A stretch of 64,000 bases of DNA from Paenibacillus sp. 453mf (GCF_900116105.1 NZ_FPAC01000004.1:33108-97107), one strand, 5' to 3'; positions 17,580-27,534 are shown, counted from the first letter of the stretch. The notes: generated from the sequence alone by a model not told the origin. Program-made: numbers and translations.

Positions 17580-17735
17580 TTATTTCTGACCTTCGGGAGC
17601 TGTATCAGAAGATTTCTTAGTACCCTTGCTCTTATATGGCTTTGGCGCACTCTTGGCGCGTCGCTCACTGGCTTGCCAGCGATTCCAGCCTTTTTTGCCT
17701 GTCCCTCTTCCTGTCCCGCCTTTACCTTTTGCCAT
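17580..17735 (-). CDS. small basic protein, DUF3934-like (51 residues)
   Basis: The ATG at 17735 follows AAGGAT. The product starts MAKGKGGTGRGTGKKGWNRW and continues QASERRAKSA..PYKSKGTKK. The glycine-lysine start and the GKKGWNRW core match a short conserved protein of Bacilli known as DUF3934, as far as I recall; no function is known. A GC-rich terminator follows 60 bases after the stop. The match of start, conserved core and terminator makes it a probable gene in spite of its size. Confidence 0.7.
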   Translation of the reverse strand: MAKGKGGTGRGTGKKGWNRWQASERRAKSAPKPYKSKGTKKSSDTAPEGQK

Positions 17736-17818
17736 GCTATCCTTCACCACTTTATATTCATTTCCATACTTATGGGTTAGCCTAACACTATACAGGAATG
17801 AGAACTCAATGTACAGTC

Positions 17819-18100
17819 TTACGAAGAAGCCTTGAAATACTCATCCCGGTATTGATTTATATTTGTTAATATGGACTGTGCATTCGTCGTAAATAAGAGA
17901 TATGCTGCATCCTTTGTACGGATTACGATCCGATCTGTGGTACCTTGCGGTAAACCAATTCTTATTGCATCCTTTATTTCACCTGCATACGTTGCATCCT
18001 CAATAACGGAGACGATTTGCTCAAGCGGTATTTCGACCTTGGTCAATTGCCATCGAATTACGAGCTGATCACCTTTTCTCGCAACCGTAATACCCAGCAT
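17819..18100 (-). CDS. SunI/YnzG-like PH-domain protein
   Basis: A 93-residue protein with alternating beta strands and a C-terminal helix, the shape of a bacterial PH domain. The central IEDATYAGEIKDAIRIG and GTTDRIVIRTK segments resemble SunI, the sublancin immunity protein of B. subtilis prophage SPbeta, and its chromosomal homologue YnzG. Those are anchored to the membrane by an N-terminal helix, which is not obvious here. No sublancin-type peptide gene was seen nearby, so an immunity role is not supported by context. AGGGGGAC precedes the ATG. Confidence 0.72.
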   Translation of the reverse strand: MLGITVARKGDQLVIRWQLTKVEIPLEQIVSVIEDATYAGEIKDAIRIGLPQGTTDRIVIRTKDAAYLLFTTNAQSILTNINQYRDEYFKASS

Positions 18101-18143
18101 ACTGATGTCCCCCTTAATAATAGTGGTATCTATCCCTCTGAGG

Positions 18144-19550
18144 TTATTCTACTACGCCTTGTAAATGCAATTGCTCAATTACCTTCGCTGCTGTCTTCTC
18201 CCCATTCAGCATGCAATCTGGAATCCCCACTCCATAGTAGGAACAGCCAGCAAGCCAAATTCCCGGGAAATAAAGTGCCATACCATGCTCCAGCGACTGA
18301 ACCAGTTCATGATGCTTCATATGATAATTCGGCATTTGCTCATGCCATTTGCGGACGTGATGCGTCATCGGCTTCGCCGAAATTCCCATCGCCTCGCGAA
18401 TATCGCTCAGCGCAACCTCAATAAGCTCCTCTTCAGACAAGGGAAGAAGTGAGTCATATACTGGCTTCGTGCTTTTATAAAAGAGTCTGACCAGCAAACG
18501 GCTGTGATCCGATGTATGCTTCCACTTTCGGCTCGTCCAGGTACAAGCATTGCACTTCAGGTCACTCGCATCCGTCGTGATGAACCCCGTCCCGTTAGCC
18601 GGGAGCTCACTGTCCGGAATGTCAAAGCCCAAATAGATGCTGATCAAGGAGCTGCTCTTCAGCTTCTCAAAATCTCTCATAAGCTCAGGCTTAGCAAGCA
18701 TACTTCCCGCTGCGGTATGAGGGACACTTAATACGACGTAATCGGCTTCCAATTCATCACCGGCAGACAAATTCAATGTATACTTTCCATTCACACGCTC
18801 AATGCGGGTAACGGACGTCTCTTTACGAATATCCACCTTAGAGAGTTCCCTTTCAAACGCATCAATGAGATCAGACATCCCTCCAGCAAAAGAAAGAAAC
18901 TTCTTCTCTCCAGAGGATTTCAGCTTGCCTCGCTGCTCGGACAGTCCGCGGATCAGGCTCCCATATTCGTTCTTGTAATCCAGCAGATAGGACAGCGTCG
19001 AAGCCAGGGTAAGGTCATAAATATTCCCTGAATATACCCCGGATATAACGGGTGCAATCTGCTTCTCCACAAACTCCTTGCCGAGAAAAGCTTCAAGAAA
19101 TTCACCTAGAGAATCATTTTTTGTAAACCGGTCATTAGGCGTGTAAAAATCCTTGAGTGCTTCGACTTTTCCTTCGGCAGATACAAGTGTCGTACTGGCG
19201 AGAGATTCAATGCTCATCGGTATCCCGAACATGGAATCATCAGGAATCTGCTTCAGCGCTCCGTCACTGTGGACAAAAGAAGTACCTGTCTCGTTGAAAA
19301 CGATGCGATCGGTTAGCCCAAGCTGCTCAATGTATTGAAACGTATTCTTTTTGCGCGTCACAATGGAGTCAGCTCCCGTCTCCATCGTAAACTCCCCATC
19401 ATGTACGGTGCTAATTTTGCCGCCCAGCGCAGAGTCTGCCTCTAACAGGACGATCCGCACGTCTTGACCGCTTGTTCTAATCTCTTTTTGCAAATGATAG
19501 GCACAGGACAAGCCTGTAATGCCTCCGCCGACGATGGCCACTGTCTTCAA
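18144..19550 (-). CDS. hemY: coproporphyrinogen III oxidase (HemY/CgoX)
   Basis: A 468-residue FAD-dependent oxidase that converts coproporphyrinogen III to coproporphyrin III in the Gram-positive haem pathway. The N-terminal dinucleotide-binding motif is VAIVGGGITGLSCAY (4-18), followed by the FAD motif ETGADSI. The C-terminal GI(P)DC..NGEK region is the usual FAD-binding end. The start is TTG with AAGGTGAG eight bases upstream. It begins 14 bases after the rRNA methyltransferase, so the two form an operon. Other haem genes (hemE, hemH) are not adjacent, unlike in B. subtilis where hemEHY are clustered. Confidence 0.94.
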   Translation of the reverse strand: MKTVAIVGGGITGLSCAYHLQKEIRTSGQDVRIVLLEADSALGGKISTVHDGEFTMETGADSIVTRKKNTFQYIEQLGLTDRIVFNETGTSFVHSDGALKQIPDDSMFGIPMSIESLASTTLVSAEGKVEALKDFYTPNDRFTKNDSLGEFLEAFLGKEFVEKQIAPVISGVYSGNIYDLTLASTLSYLLDYKNEYGSLIRGLSEQRGKLKSSGEKKFLSFAGGMSDLIDAFERELSKVDIRKETSVTRIERVNGKYTLNLSAGDELEADYVVLSVPHTAAGSMLAKPELMRDFEKLKSSSLISIYLGFDIPDSELPANGTGFITTDASDLKCNACTWTSRKWKHTSDHSRLLVRLFYKSTKPVYDSLLPLSEEELIEVALSDIREAMGISAKPMTHHVRKWHEQMPNYHMKHHELVQSLEHGMALYFPGIWLAGCSYYGVGIPDCMLNGEKTAAKVIEQLHLQGVVE

Positions 19551-19564
19551 TGGAATCTCACCTT

Positions 19565-20449
19565 CTATATCTTAAAGTTCGAATTCTTCTTTTTCCCGTA
19601 CATTATATGATAATCAAACGTAATACTCTGCTGTTTAAGGACTTCCTTCTGCTTGTGTTCTGTAATTCCCCAGGACAGAGGCGTCATATGAACCAAGTGG
19701 GCCATTTCCTCAGCGTCAAGCTGAAGTGTGTAGCTTACCTTCTCCTCACAAATCATGTGAAAATGACGGGCAAAATGCTGGATTGTACGCTTATTATCGT
19801 AATCCTCCTGTGCCGTATGCTCATAGAATCGGCTTCTCAGCTCCTGCAAATACCCGCTGCCTGGAATAACCTTAATGACCATGCCGTCATCCGTCAGCAG
19901 CCGGTCGAATTCTTCATAGTTCGAAGGAGACAAGATGTTCAGAATGTGGTCGACAGCATGGCTCTTAAGCGGCGTTCTTGCAAGATCCGCAACACAAAAG
20001 AGAGAATCGGAGCTCTGCTTGGCCGCAAGCAGAATCCCTTCCTTGGCAATATCCAGCCCAACACCAATCCATTCATGCCTCGTCATAGAGCCAAGCTTCT
20101 TCTGGAGCTGGATTAACAATGACCCTTCGCCACATCCGGCATCCAGCAGCATATTCGGCGCAGAAGCCCTAGAGTACTGGAGATGATCCGGCATGTGATT
20201 CATCATTCCGAATGCGATCGCCTCAATCAGCGGTTCAAGCTTACCATCTGCGATCAGCTGTTTGCGCGCACGGAATAATGTGCGATCATATTTAGTTTTT
20301 GCTGCACGCAGCAGCATGTTAATGTAGCCGTATTTCGATATATCAAAGGTATGTCCTTGCGGACAAAACAAGCCTTTTCTTGCCGTAAGCTCCATTTCCC
20401 CGTTACATACTGGACAACGAAGCAAATTAATAACGTGTGAATTCAGCAT
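19565..20449 (-). CDS. rlmA: 23S rRNA (guanine-N1)-methyltransferase, RlmA/TlrB type
   Basis: A 294-residue SAM-dependent methyltransferase. The N-terminal zinc ribbon (CPVCNGEM..., FCPQGHTFD, about residues 10-36) recognises the 23S hairpin 35. The SAM motif I is LLDAGCGEGSLL (about 96-107), and the catalytic core includes ILSPSNYEEF. Gram-positive relatives methylate G748 and affect tylosin resistance; whether G745 or G748 is the target is not clear from sequence. I start at the ATG at 20449 because GGGGTG lies seven bases before it. hemY follows directly. Confidence 0.85.
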   Translation of the reverse strand: MLNSHVINLLRCPVCNGEMELTARKGLFCPQGHTFDISKYGYINMLLRAAKTKYDRTLFRARKQLIADGKLEPLIEAIAFGMMNHMPDHLQYSRASAPNMLLDAGCGEGSLLIQLQKKLGSMTRHEWIGVGLDIAKEGILLAAKQSSDSLFCVADLARTPLKSHAVDHILNILSPSNYEEFDRLLTDDGMVIKVIPGSGYLQELRSRFYEHTAQEDYDNKRTIQHFARHFHMICEEKVSYTLQLDAEEMAHLVHMTPLSWGITEHKQKEVLKQQSITFDYHIMYGKKKNSNFKI

Positions 20450-20608
20450 GCTAACACCCCATTCATTCATTTATCGCAGGAATGAAAAAGGCACAGAAAA
20501 ATAAACCCCCGGCTTGTCATTTTTAAAAAACGCCTGGGCTTACTTATAATCTGTACCTCTCATTAACGATAGCGAATGAACTGAATTAGCATACGTAGTT
20601 CTCCTTAA

Positions 20609-20645
20609 AATAGAAAAATGAGAACAGAAACCTCTGTTCTCATTT
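20609..20645 (-). terminator. terminator of htpG
   Basis: AAATGAGAACAGA-AACC-TCTGTTCTCATTT, a perfect 13-pair stem (20616-20645), then TTCTATTTT on the minus strand. It ends 33 bases after the htpG stop. Confidence 0.9.
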
Positions 20646-20677
20646 CATTTTACCGTGGCATGGAGCTGTAGTAAACC

Positions 20678-22564
20678 TTACGCCATCATTTTGCAGATAT
20701 CGTTCGTGAACGCGACTGGATCTTCAACCTGAAGACCTTCAATTAACAGCGCCTGGTTGTACAGAACGCTGGTGTATACCGCGAATTTATCTTGATCATT
20801 CTCATATGCCTGCTTCAATGCGCTGAACACATCATGATTCGCATTAATCTCCAGCACTTTGTCGGCTTTGACCTGCTGGCCGTCCGCATTCGGCATCGCA
20901 TTCAGCACTTTCTCCATCTCGATGGTAATTTCACCATCGGCGGATAGGCAGACCGGATGGGATTTGAGACGCTTAGAAGCTTTGACACTCTTCACTTTGC
21001 CGCCCAATAGCTCGTGCATTTTCTCAAACAATTCCTTGTTCTCGGACTCCTTCGCTTCGGCTTCCTCTTCACTGGCATCCGCTTCGAATCCAAGATCACC
21101 ACTCGATACAGAACGGAATTCTTTCTCCTGGTAGCTCATCAGCATCTTGATGGCGAATTCATCCACATCGTCTGTGAAATAGAGAATTTCATATCCTTTA
21201 TCCGCAACGAGCTCCGTTTGCGGCAGGCGTTCGATACGCTGTACGGATTCGCCTGTTGCATAGTAAATATACTTCTGATCTTCCGGCATACGGGAGACGT
21301 ATTCAGCCAGGCTGACCAGCTTCTGCTCCTTCGAGGAATAGAACAGCAGGAGGTCCTGAAGATCGCCCTTGTTCATGCCGTAATCGTTGTACACTCCAAA
21401 TTTAAGCTGTCTGCCAAACGATTCGTAGAACTTCTCATAATTCTCACGCTCATCCTTCATCATGGACTGGAGTGCAGATTTGATCTTGTTCTTAATATTC
21501 TTTGCAATCAGCTTCAATTGACGATCATGCTGCAGCAGCTCGCGGGAAATGTTCAAGGACAGATCCTCGGAATCGACCATCCCTTTGACAAAGCTGAAGT
21601 AATCCGGCAGCAGGTCCCCGCATTTATCCATAATCAGTACGCCGTTGGAGTAGAGCTCAAGACCTTTCTCATATTCCTTGGTGTAATAGTCGAACGGTGT
21701 TTTTTCCGGGATAAACAGAATGGCGTTGTACACAACGGCACCATCCGCACTGATATGTACGTGCTTCAGCGGCTTGTCGAAGCCGTAGCGTTTTTCGAAA
21801 TAAAAGTTCTCATAGTCTTCATCTGTCAGCTCACTCTTGTTCTTGCGCCAGATCGGAACCATGCTGTTTACGGTTTGCTCTTCGGTAACTTCCTCAAACT
21901 CGTTCTCTGCATCTTCCTTCGGCTTCTGTGTCTTCACGTCCATCTTGATCGGATAACGAATGAAATCGGAATATTTCTTGATGATCGTTCTAAGACGATA
22001 CTCCTCAAGGAACTCATCATAAGAATCCTCTTCCGTATTCTCTCTAATGTGAAGAAGGATATCGGTGCCCACACTGTCTTTGTCAGCCGGTTCAATCGTG
22101 TATCCATCTGCGCCCTGAGACTGCCATTTATAGGCCTGATCGCTGCCCCAAGCCTTGGTAATGACGGTAATCTCATCAGCAACCATGAACGCAGAATAGA
22201 AGCCGACCCCGAATTGACCAATAATATTATGGCCGTCCTTCAGCTCATTCTCATTCTTGAACGCAAAAGATCCACTGTTCGCAATGATCCCCAGGTTGTT
22301 CTCCAGCTCCTCCTGAGTCATCCCAATCCCTGTGTCAGAAATGGTGAGCGTGCGGTTTTCTTTATCTGCCGTAATTTTGATGAAATAATCTTCGTTATTA
22401 AAAGTCAGCTGATCCTCTACCAATGCTTTGTAGTACATCTTGTCGATCGCATCACTGGCGTTGGAAATAAGCTCTCTTAGAAAAATTTCCTTTTGTGTGT
22501 AAATAGAATTAACCATCATCTCCAGCAAGCGCTTGGATTCGGCCTTAAACTGCTTTGTTGCCAT
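20678..22564 (-). CDS. htpG: HSP90-family chaperone HtpG
   Basis: A 628-residue HSP90. The N-terminal ATPase has [15 protein letters not shown] (motif I), [11 protein letters not shown] (motif II), and [12 protein letters not shown] (lid and motif III), followed by the middle domain with the SED.SLNISRE segment and the C-terminal dimerisation part. It is close to full family length. I take the ATG at 22564 since AAGGGAG lies seven bases before it; the longer frame has no site. A CIRCE element lies 44 bases upstream, so HrcA repression is expected. In B. subtilis htpG is a class III gene without CIRCE, so control differs here. Confidence 0.97.
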   Translation of the reverse strand: MATKQFKAESKRLLEMMVNSIYTQKEIFLRELISNASDAIDKMYYKALVEDQLTFNNEDYFIKITADKENRTLTISDTGIGMTQEELENNLGIIANSGSFAFKNENELKDGHNIIGQFGVGFYSAFMVADEITVITKAWGSDQAYKWQSQGADGYTIEPADKDSVGTDILLHIRENTEEDSYDEFLEEYRLRTIIKKYSDFIRYPIKMDVKTQKPKEDAENEFEEVTEEQTVNSMVPIWRKNKSELTDEDYENFYFEKRYGFDKPLKHVHISADGAVVYNAILFIPEKTPFDYYTKEYEKGLELYSNGVLIMDKCGDLLPDYFSFVKGMVDSEDLSLNISRELLQHDRQLKLIAKNIKNKIKSALQSMMKDERENYEKFYESFGRQLKFGVYNDYGMNKGDLQDLLLFYSSKEQKLVSLAEYVSRMPEDQKYIYYATGESVQRIERLPQTELVADKGYEILYFTDDVDEFAIKMLMSYQEKEFRSVSSGDLGFEADASEEEAEAKESENKELFEKMHELLGGKVKSVKASKRLKSHPVCLSADGEITIEMEKVLNAMPNADGQQVKADKVLEINANHDVFSALKQAYENDQDKFAVYTSVLYNQALLIEGLQVEDPVAFTNDICKMMA

Positions 22565-22607
22565 GATTAGTCTCCCTTCTATTCTATGAGCGTCGCTGCT
22601 CAAATTT

Positions 22608-22634
22608 TTAGCACTCTAAACCTTAGAGTGCTAA
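22608..22634. promoter_or_regulatory. CIRCE operator (HrcA binding site)
   Basis: TTAGCACTC-N9-GAGTGCTAA, an exact match to the CIRCE consensus. It lies between the htpG promoter and start codon, the normal position for HrcA repression. Confidence 0.95.
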
Positions 22635-22644
22635 CTCTTCTACT

Positions 22645-22674
22645 TATATATCATATCCGAAAAATTGATGTCAA
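22645..22674 (-). promoter_or_regulatory. sigma-A type promoter of htpG
   Basis: On the minus strand TTGACA (22669-22674) and TATATA (22645-22650) are separated by 18 bases, or 17 to GATATA. The transcript would start just before or within CIRCE. Confidence 0.8.
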
Positions 22675-22828
22675 GTTTAGATTCAGTTCTTGTAGTAATC
22701 AGCATAATTAATTATCTGAATAAAGCTAATCCGATCATTTTCATCTACTGGATACTGTCAGATTTGTAACCAAATCATGTATTACTTCGTTTAAAATAGG
22801 CTCGATCCTTCATTTAGGAGGTAAATCC

Positions 22829-23254
22829 ATGAAATACATACTTAAGCTTAATATAATGAGTGCTATGTACGCGCTGCTGATCTTCTATCTCGTTCAAAGT
22901 CTCGGTAATTTTTATCGAATTGCGAGGCTTACGAACTGGGAGATGGATATCGTGAATCAAGCAGTTGACTGGAGCAGCCTTGGAGTATCACTGCTGTTCT
23001 CTGCCCTTTTCTGTTACCTAAACGTCAGATGGCTTGGCCTGCGGAAGGCGAATTATTGGACTGTTCTGCTGTGGATACCTTATTTTATCGGCTTTACTTA
23101 TGTAATGGTTACGCTGTTTCCCATCACCCATCCTGCCGATGATCCAGGACCCGCTGTAGGACTTATTGTCCTTGGCATGCTGATCTTCTACCCGTTTTAT
23201 ATAGCAATATTGAACTTGTTCTCATATGTGTTTCAGAGAGTGAAATCTCCATAA
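22829..23254 (+). CDS. hypothetical membrane protein
   Basis: A 141-residue protein with four probable transmembrane helices (about 5-25, 48-66, 75-97, 106-133). The ATG follows TTTAGGAGG by seven bases. No motif is recognised. It stands alone between htpG and a two-component regulator, transcribed away from htpG. Confidence 0.75.
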   Translation: MKYILKLNIMSAMYALLIFYLVQSLGNFYRIARLTNWEMDIVNQAVDWSSLGVSLLFSALFCYLNVRWLGLRKANYWTVLLWIPYFIGFTYVMVTLFPITHPADDPGPAVGLIVLGMLIFYPFYIAILNLFSYVFQRVKSP

Positions 23255-23354
23255 TCTATGAACGAGTCGATTGCCGGAGGTTGGTTTCCGTGCTCGCTTC
23301 ATAAAATTCATACTGTCATGCAAGTACGTTACGAAGGGTAGTCTTGGCATCCGC

Positions 23355-23384
23355 TAAAAAAGGACACGATATTCTCGTGTCCTT
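23355..23384 (-). terminator. terminator shared by converging genes
   Basis: AAGGACACGA-N5-TCGTGTCCTT, a 10-pair stem, with TTTTTT after it on the minus strand and TCGTTTC on the plus strand. It terminates the response regulator gene and perhaps the membrane protein gene. Confidence 0.85.
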
Positions 23385-23407
23385 CGTTTCATCTTCTGCT
23401 CGTAAGC

Positions 23408-24985
23408 CTAGCATTCTTTAAGTGCAGCACTCCGATAATCGGAAGGCGACATGCCAACCATCTTCTTGAAGACACGGCTGAAATAATTGGGATCCCTGTA
23501 TCCAATTCTCTGACTAATGTCCTTCAATATATGACTGGGATCTCCGAGCAGCTCCCGAGCTTTTTCGATTCGGATTCCCGTCAAATAATCAATGAAGGTA
23601 ATGCCGCACCTCTCATGAAAAATCTTACTGAAATAATGGGGATTCAGCCCCGCGATATCAGCGACCTCCTCAAGTGACAGCTCCCTGCTGTAGTGCTCAG
23701 CTATATATGCCTTTGCTTTTTCTATACTGCCTCTGTGCTCATCCATATACCATGTGTCCAGCGCTTCCAGTACAATATCAAATTGAAATATAGCATGCCC
23801 GCGTAAATCTTCGACGTCATTTATATCGTGAAATCCGCCAAGCTTAGGGAGAGATATTCCCTTCTCCTTCGCCTGGTTAAGTATTTGAGCAAACAGCTTG
23901 TGCAGATCATGCTGAACCCTTGCCAGCTGATACCTTGTCATTTCAAGCAGCTCGTTCAAGTACTGCTGAAACATGCCCTTCGCCTCCTCCACGTTGCCAC
24001 GTCCTATCATAAGCAGTAACTGCTGCTCACAAGCATGAGGATAAGGGTACGACTCCTCATTCCCTGCGGGCAGATCCTCATAGAAACAGCTGCAGAAGAT
24101 ACGCGGTTCACTAGAAGCGAGCACAGCCTCGTGATAAGATCTCATCCATCCTTCCCTGCTGAATTTCAGCGTTCCGATGCCCGCGGTCATTCCGCTTGAA
24201 GGAAACATGCGCTGCGCTTCCTGCAACAGGCTCCTAATTAGATGAGCAGCTCTTGAGCGAACAGATATGCCACTTTCATTCCTCAGCCGTTCAGGAAACA
24301 GCAGCAGCGGAAGATGCTGTCCAATAAAAGGTCCTGCATGACAGAATCCATATACTGATATGCGGTTTCGTGCCCATTGCTGGATTCGAGTAAGCTCTGC
24401 TTGCCCGCTCTCCTGATCCACAGTGACCTTCAGTACACAGGCATATCCGGCTGAATCTGCAGGGATGCCTGCTGCTTGCTGCCATTCGGTTAGCTCTGCG
24501 CCAAGTGTCCGTGATTGACAGATAGAGGACACCCAATCTATTTCAAGCAGCGCTTTGGTCTGTTCAACCTGATGCCTCAGCGCATTCATTTGTGACAGCT
24601 CACGTCTCTCCTCATCAATATCCTTCATCACTGCTTGAATCGCACTTACGATTTGCTCTTTCTTGCAGGGCTTTAAGAGGTACTCCTTAACTCCGTATTT
24701 CATGACACAGCGCGCATACTCGAATTCGTCAAAGGCCGAGACCATGATCACCTTCATGTCAGGCAGAAGGTTATACAATACCGATACAGCTTCAATTCCG
24801 TCTGTACCCGGCATCTTAATGTCCATCGTAACCAAATCAGGCAGCAGCCTTTGCGCCATTTCAATGGCCATTCTTCCGTTCTCCGCTTCACCCACGACCT
24901 CGACATCGGGCAGATTCCTCTCCACGATCATCCTGAGGGCGCTGCGTTCAATCTGTTCATCATCGGCAATAAGCATTTTGAACAT
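23408..24985 (-). CDS. YesN-like response regulator, AraC output
   Basis: A 525-residue regulator. The receiver domain (1-125) has the acidic pair at 8-9, phospho-acceptor Asp55 (MDIKMPG) and Lys106 region (YLLKP). A long middle region (about 150-410) is typical of the YesN type. Two AraC helix-turn-helix motifs lie at about 425-520 (ELSLEEVADIAGLNPHYFSK and KDISQRIGYRDPNYFSRVFK). It overlaps the histidine kinase gene by 26 bases and completes a binding protein, kinase, regulator operon. The adjacent ABC importer is the probable target. Confidence 0.94.
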   Translation of the reverse strand: MFKMLIADDEQIERSALRMIVERNLPDVEVVGEAENGRMAIEMAQRLLPDLVTMDIKMPGTDGIEAVSVLYNLLPDMKVIMVSAFDEFEYARCVMKYGVKEYLLKPCKKEQIVSAIQAVMKDIDEERRELSQMNALRHQVEQTKALLEIDWVSSICQSRTLGAELTEWQQAAGIPADSAGYACVLKVTVDQESGQAELTRIQQWARNRISVYGFCHAGPFIGQHLPLLLFPERLRNESGISVRSRAAHLIRSLLQEAQRMFPSSGMTAGIGTLKFSREGWMRSYHEAVLASSEPRIFCSCFYEDLPAGNEESYPYPHACEQQLLLMIGRGNVEEAKGMFQQYLNELLEMTRYQLARVQHDLHKLFAQILNQAKEKGISLPKLGGFHDINDVEDLRGHAIFQFDIVLEALDTWYMDEHRGSIEKAKAYIAEHYSRELSLEEVADIAGLNPHYFSKIFHERCGITFIDYLTGIRIEKARELLGDPSHILKDISQRIGYRDPNYFSRVFKKMVGMSPSDYRSAALKEC

Positions 24986-26483
24986 AGACGGCTTTCTCCT
25001 CCTTCGCGCAAGGCAGCTTCAACCTTATGATCGTTCCCTGTCCCGGGGCGGATTCAATATCCATGACGTCTTCCCGCTGATAATATAGCTGCAGCCGTTT
25101 CAGCACATTCGTAAGACCAATACCACTAGACGATGGTGGTGAGGACGGACTTTCTGACCAAGACTGCTCTTTCTTTCCTGTATACTCTTCTGCTGCTTCA
25201 TCCTCTGGGAACACAGATCGGCCGAGCAGCTTCATTATCTGTTCTTCTCTCATGCCGGCTCCGTTATCCCGAATCTCCACCATGACCAAGCCGCCGTGTC
25301 TATAAATATGCAGTGACAGTTCTCCTCCATCCTCACAAGACTCTATTCCATGTACAAAGCTGTTTTCGATCAGCGGCTGGATCGTCAAGGAAGGCACCAC
25401 ATAGCCCAGGCAGGACTCATCAATCGTCTCCGAGAAGCGAATCCGCCCTCCGAATCTCATTTGTTGAATGTAAAAATACTCCCTCACAATCGCGATCTCA
25501 TCCCTCAGCACCACATCGTGATGCATCTTTTTCAGATTGTACCTCAGCAGTGTCGAAATGGAATCCACCAGGTCACTAGTCTTCTCTGCCCCTTCCACGT
25601 AAGCCATTTTGGATACCATATTGAGTGTATTGAACAGAAAATGCGGATTGATCTGGTTTTGGAGACTTCGAATCTCCATTTTTTTGACGAGCGCATCAAG
25701 CTCTGATTTTTGCTTCATTTCTACCACAAGCTGACGAATATTCGCGCACATCCCGTTAAATGTCTCTGCCAGAAACTGCAGCTCATCCCGACTGTTCACC
25801 TTTATATCGCCTACCTCCAGATTACCGCGTGAAATTTGCTTCGCGGCCGTGGATAATCGGCGAATAGGATTCGTTATCCCTTCGGAGAACCAGAACGTAA
25901 ACAGCGTGCATAATAGTGCAGCTGCCAAAAAAGCATACACGGCCATTTTTTGCAGATGTTCATTCTTCGCATTCATCATGTCATAAAAAGTCTGGTAATT
26001 GGACAGCTCGCTGTTGATTAGCGTAAGCGTCGTATCCTGGATGAACCCGGCAGTCCGGTCCGTTTGCGTCATCCGTTCATAGTAAGCGGCCAGATCTGTC
26101 CCTTGAGCCTGATTGATGGTTTGTCTGCCTTGTTCCAAGAAGCTCGTTATCATATTGCTGTAATTCTTCACGAGCACATAATTCATATCGTTCTCAATCT
26201 CCGCCAGCAGTGTTTCATTCAAGTGTCCAAGCTCATGTGCCTGTCTTTCATAATTCTCAAGCAGCCCCTGATCAGAAGCAGAGCTTTGCACAAAAGTCTG
26301 AATGGAGCCGTTAACCTGCACCGTACGCTGATTGATTTCGTTGAGCAGAAAGAACCGTTTCAATATCTGATCATACTGCGTAAGAGAATTGCTGTTATTC
26401 TGATACAAATACAAGGCAAGAGCAGATAAGAGGACGATCAGCACAGTGAAGAACAGCATCAGCTTTGTTTTGATGTGGATCAT
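24960..26483 (-). CDS. LytS-type sensor histidine kinase
   Basis: A 507-residue membrane kinase. Helix 7-27, an extracytoplasmic helical region (28-180), helix 181-200 and a HAMP domain (201-253) precede the His_kinase domain with phospho-acceptor His281 in QINPHFLFNTLN. The ATPase part has an N box (IENSFVHGI), DNGAGM and GIGLTNV. The extracellular part is small and helical, with no ligand-binding fold, so sensing is probably done by the anchored binding protein encoded just upstream, whose gene overlaps it by four bases. Confidence 0.94.
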   Translation of the reverse strand: MIHIKTKLMLFFTVLIVLLSALALYLYQNNSNSLTQYDQILKRFFLLNEINQRTVQVNGSIQTFVQSSASDQGLLENYERQAHELGHLNETLLAEIENDMNYVLVKNYSNMITSFLEQGRQTINQAQGTDLAAYYERMTQTDRTAGFIQDTTLTLINSELSNYQTFYDMMNAKNEHLQKMAVYAFLAAALLCTLFTFWFSEGITNPIRRLSTAAKQISRGNLEVGDIKVNSRDELQFLAETFNGMCANIRQLVVEMKQKSELDALVKKMEIRSLQNQINPHFLFNTLNMVSKMAYVEGAEKTSDLVDSISTLLRYNLKKMHHDVVLRDEIAIVREYFYIQQMRFGGRIRFSETIDESCLGYVVPSLTIQPLIENSFVHGIESCEDGGELSLHIYRHGGLVMVEIRDNGAGMREEQIMKLLGRSVFPEDEAAEEYTGKKEQSWSESPSSPPSSSGIGLTNVLKRLQLYYQREDVMDIESAPGQGTIIRLKLPCAKEEKAVYVQNAYCR

Positions 26484-27499
26484 ATACCTCCGTTCCCTCC
26501 CTTGTACATCGATAGATCTTCCTTTCGAATAATGCGGGCATCCGTGTTATACACACTGACAATCCGCTTGCCTCCCAGATAGTCCAGCATAAGCTCTACA
26601 CCCTCCGCTCCCATTTGATAGGGCTTCTGTACAATGGATGCAGAAACAATGCCCTTGTCAATGAGCTCTATCGTTTCCGGAAGGTCATCAAAGCCGAATA
26701 CTCGAATATCTTTATGCTCGCTGGCATGCGAATCCTGACTCCTGTCATTCAGCATTTGAGCGATCCCCATCGCATCCAGGGCACTAGTACCGACAAACGT
26801 ATCCAGCGCTTCATGCTCCCTGGACATCGTATACGCTGCGGACGCGGAGCCAATCCGGTCGATGTTCGATTCTTTCATGTCTAGGATACGGATACCATCC
26901 TCCCGTTTCACCGCATCCAAAAAGCCGCGGACGCGCTCCTTCAGATTAGCAGCATGGAAGCTGCCGGTGACAATCCCGACGTTTGCGTTCCCGCCCGTAT
27001 CCTGAATGAGCGCTTTGCCAGCCATAAATCCTGCCGCGTAATTATCGGTGCCCACATAAGCAAGACGCCGGCTGTCCGGCGCATCGGAATCAATGGTGAT
27101 AACGGGAATCCCTAACTCTATGGCCTGGTCAACAATAGAAACGAACTGCTCTTCATCAAGCCCTTGGGTCAGAATGCCGTCGATCTTTGCGGCTACCGCC
27201 ATTTCAATCAGCCGAATTTGCTCGCTGACACTGGCTTCCACCGGGCCAATATACTCGAGCGTGGCATGGTTTTTCTCCGCTGCACTTCTTGCTCCATGCT
27301 CGATCAGGCGCCAATAGGGATTATCAAGCTCCTGTGATATCAGTACCAGATGGATCTCAGGATTATGGGAATGGGTAATGGAAGACATGCCGGATTCATA
27401 ATGAAGCGCTTTCATAAAATGAGTCAAAGATATGGACACCGTCAGTAGAAGCAGCAAGGCAATCAGAATATAATGCGGCCGCAGCCATGACTTGAGCAA
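26480..27499 (-). CDS. membrane-anchored sugar-binding protein, sensor component
   Basis: A 339-residue protein. Residues 10-30 form an uncleaved-looking signal anchor (no lipobox Cys). The rest is a periplasmic-binding-protein fold of the ribose/LacI type (LISQELDNPYWRLIE, GIPVITIDSDAPDSRRLAYV, GFDDLPETIELI). It has no adjacent ribose-type permease; instead it is translationally coupled to a histidine kinase. The arrangement parallels the XylFII-LytS-type three-component sensors of Clostridia, where an anchored sugar-binding protein presents ligand to the kinase. The sugar is unknown. Confidence 0.9.
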   Translation of the reverse strand: MLKSWLRPHYILIALLLLLTVSISLTHFMKALHYESGMSSITHSHNPEIHLVLISQELDNPYWRLIEHGARSAAEKNHATLEYIGPVEASVSEQIRLIEMAVAAKIDGILTQGLDEEQFVSIVDQAIELGIPVITIDSDAPDSRRLAYVGTDNYAAGFMAGKALIQDTGGNANVGIVTGSFHAANLKERVRGFLDAVKREDGIRILDMKESNIDRIGSASAAYTMSREHEALDTFVGTSALDAMGIAQMLNDRSQDSHASEHKDIRVFGFDDLPETIELIDKGIVSASIVQKPYQMGAEGVELMLDYLGGKRIVSVYNTDARIIRKEDLSMYKGGNGGI

Positions 27500-27534
27500 G
27501 CGGGAGCCCCCCTTAGCTTGATATGGATCAAATC

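Noticed and set aside
17819..18100. Bacteriocin locus based on the SunI-like protein
   Set aside because: No precursor peptide, glycosyltransferase or peptidase-containing transporter gene lies nearby.
21014..22480. A 488-codon open frame on the plus strand opposite htpG
   Set aside because: It is an antisense shadow of a highly conserved gene; no ribosome binding site and no recognisable protein.
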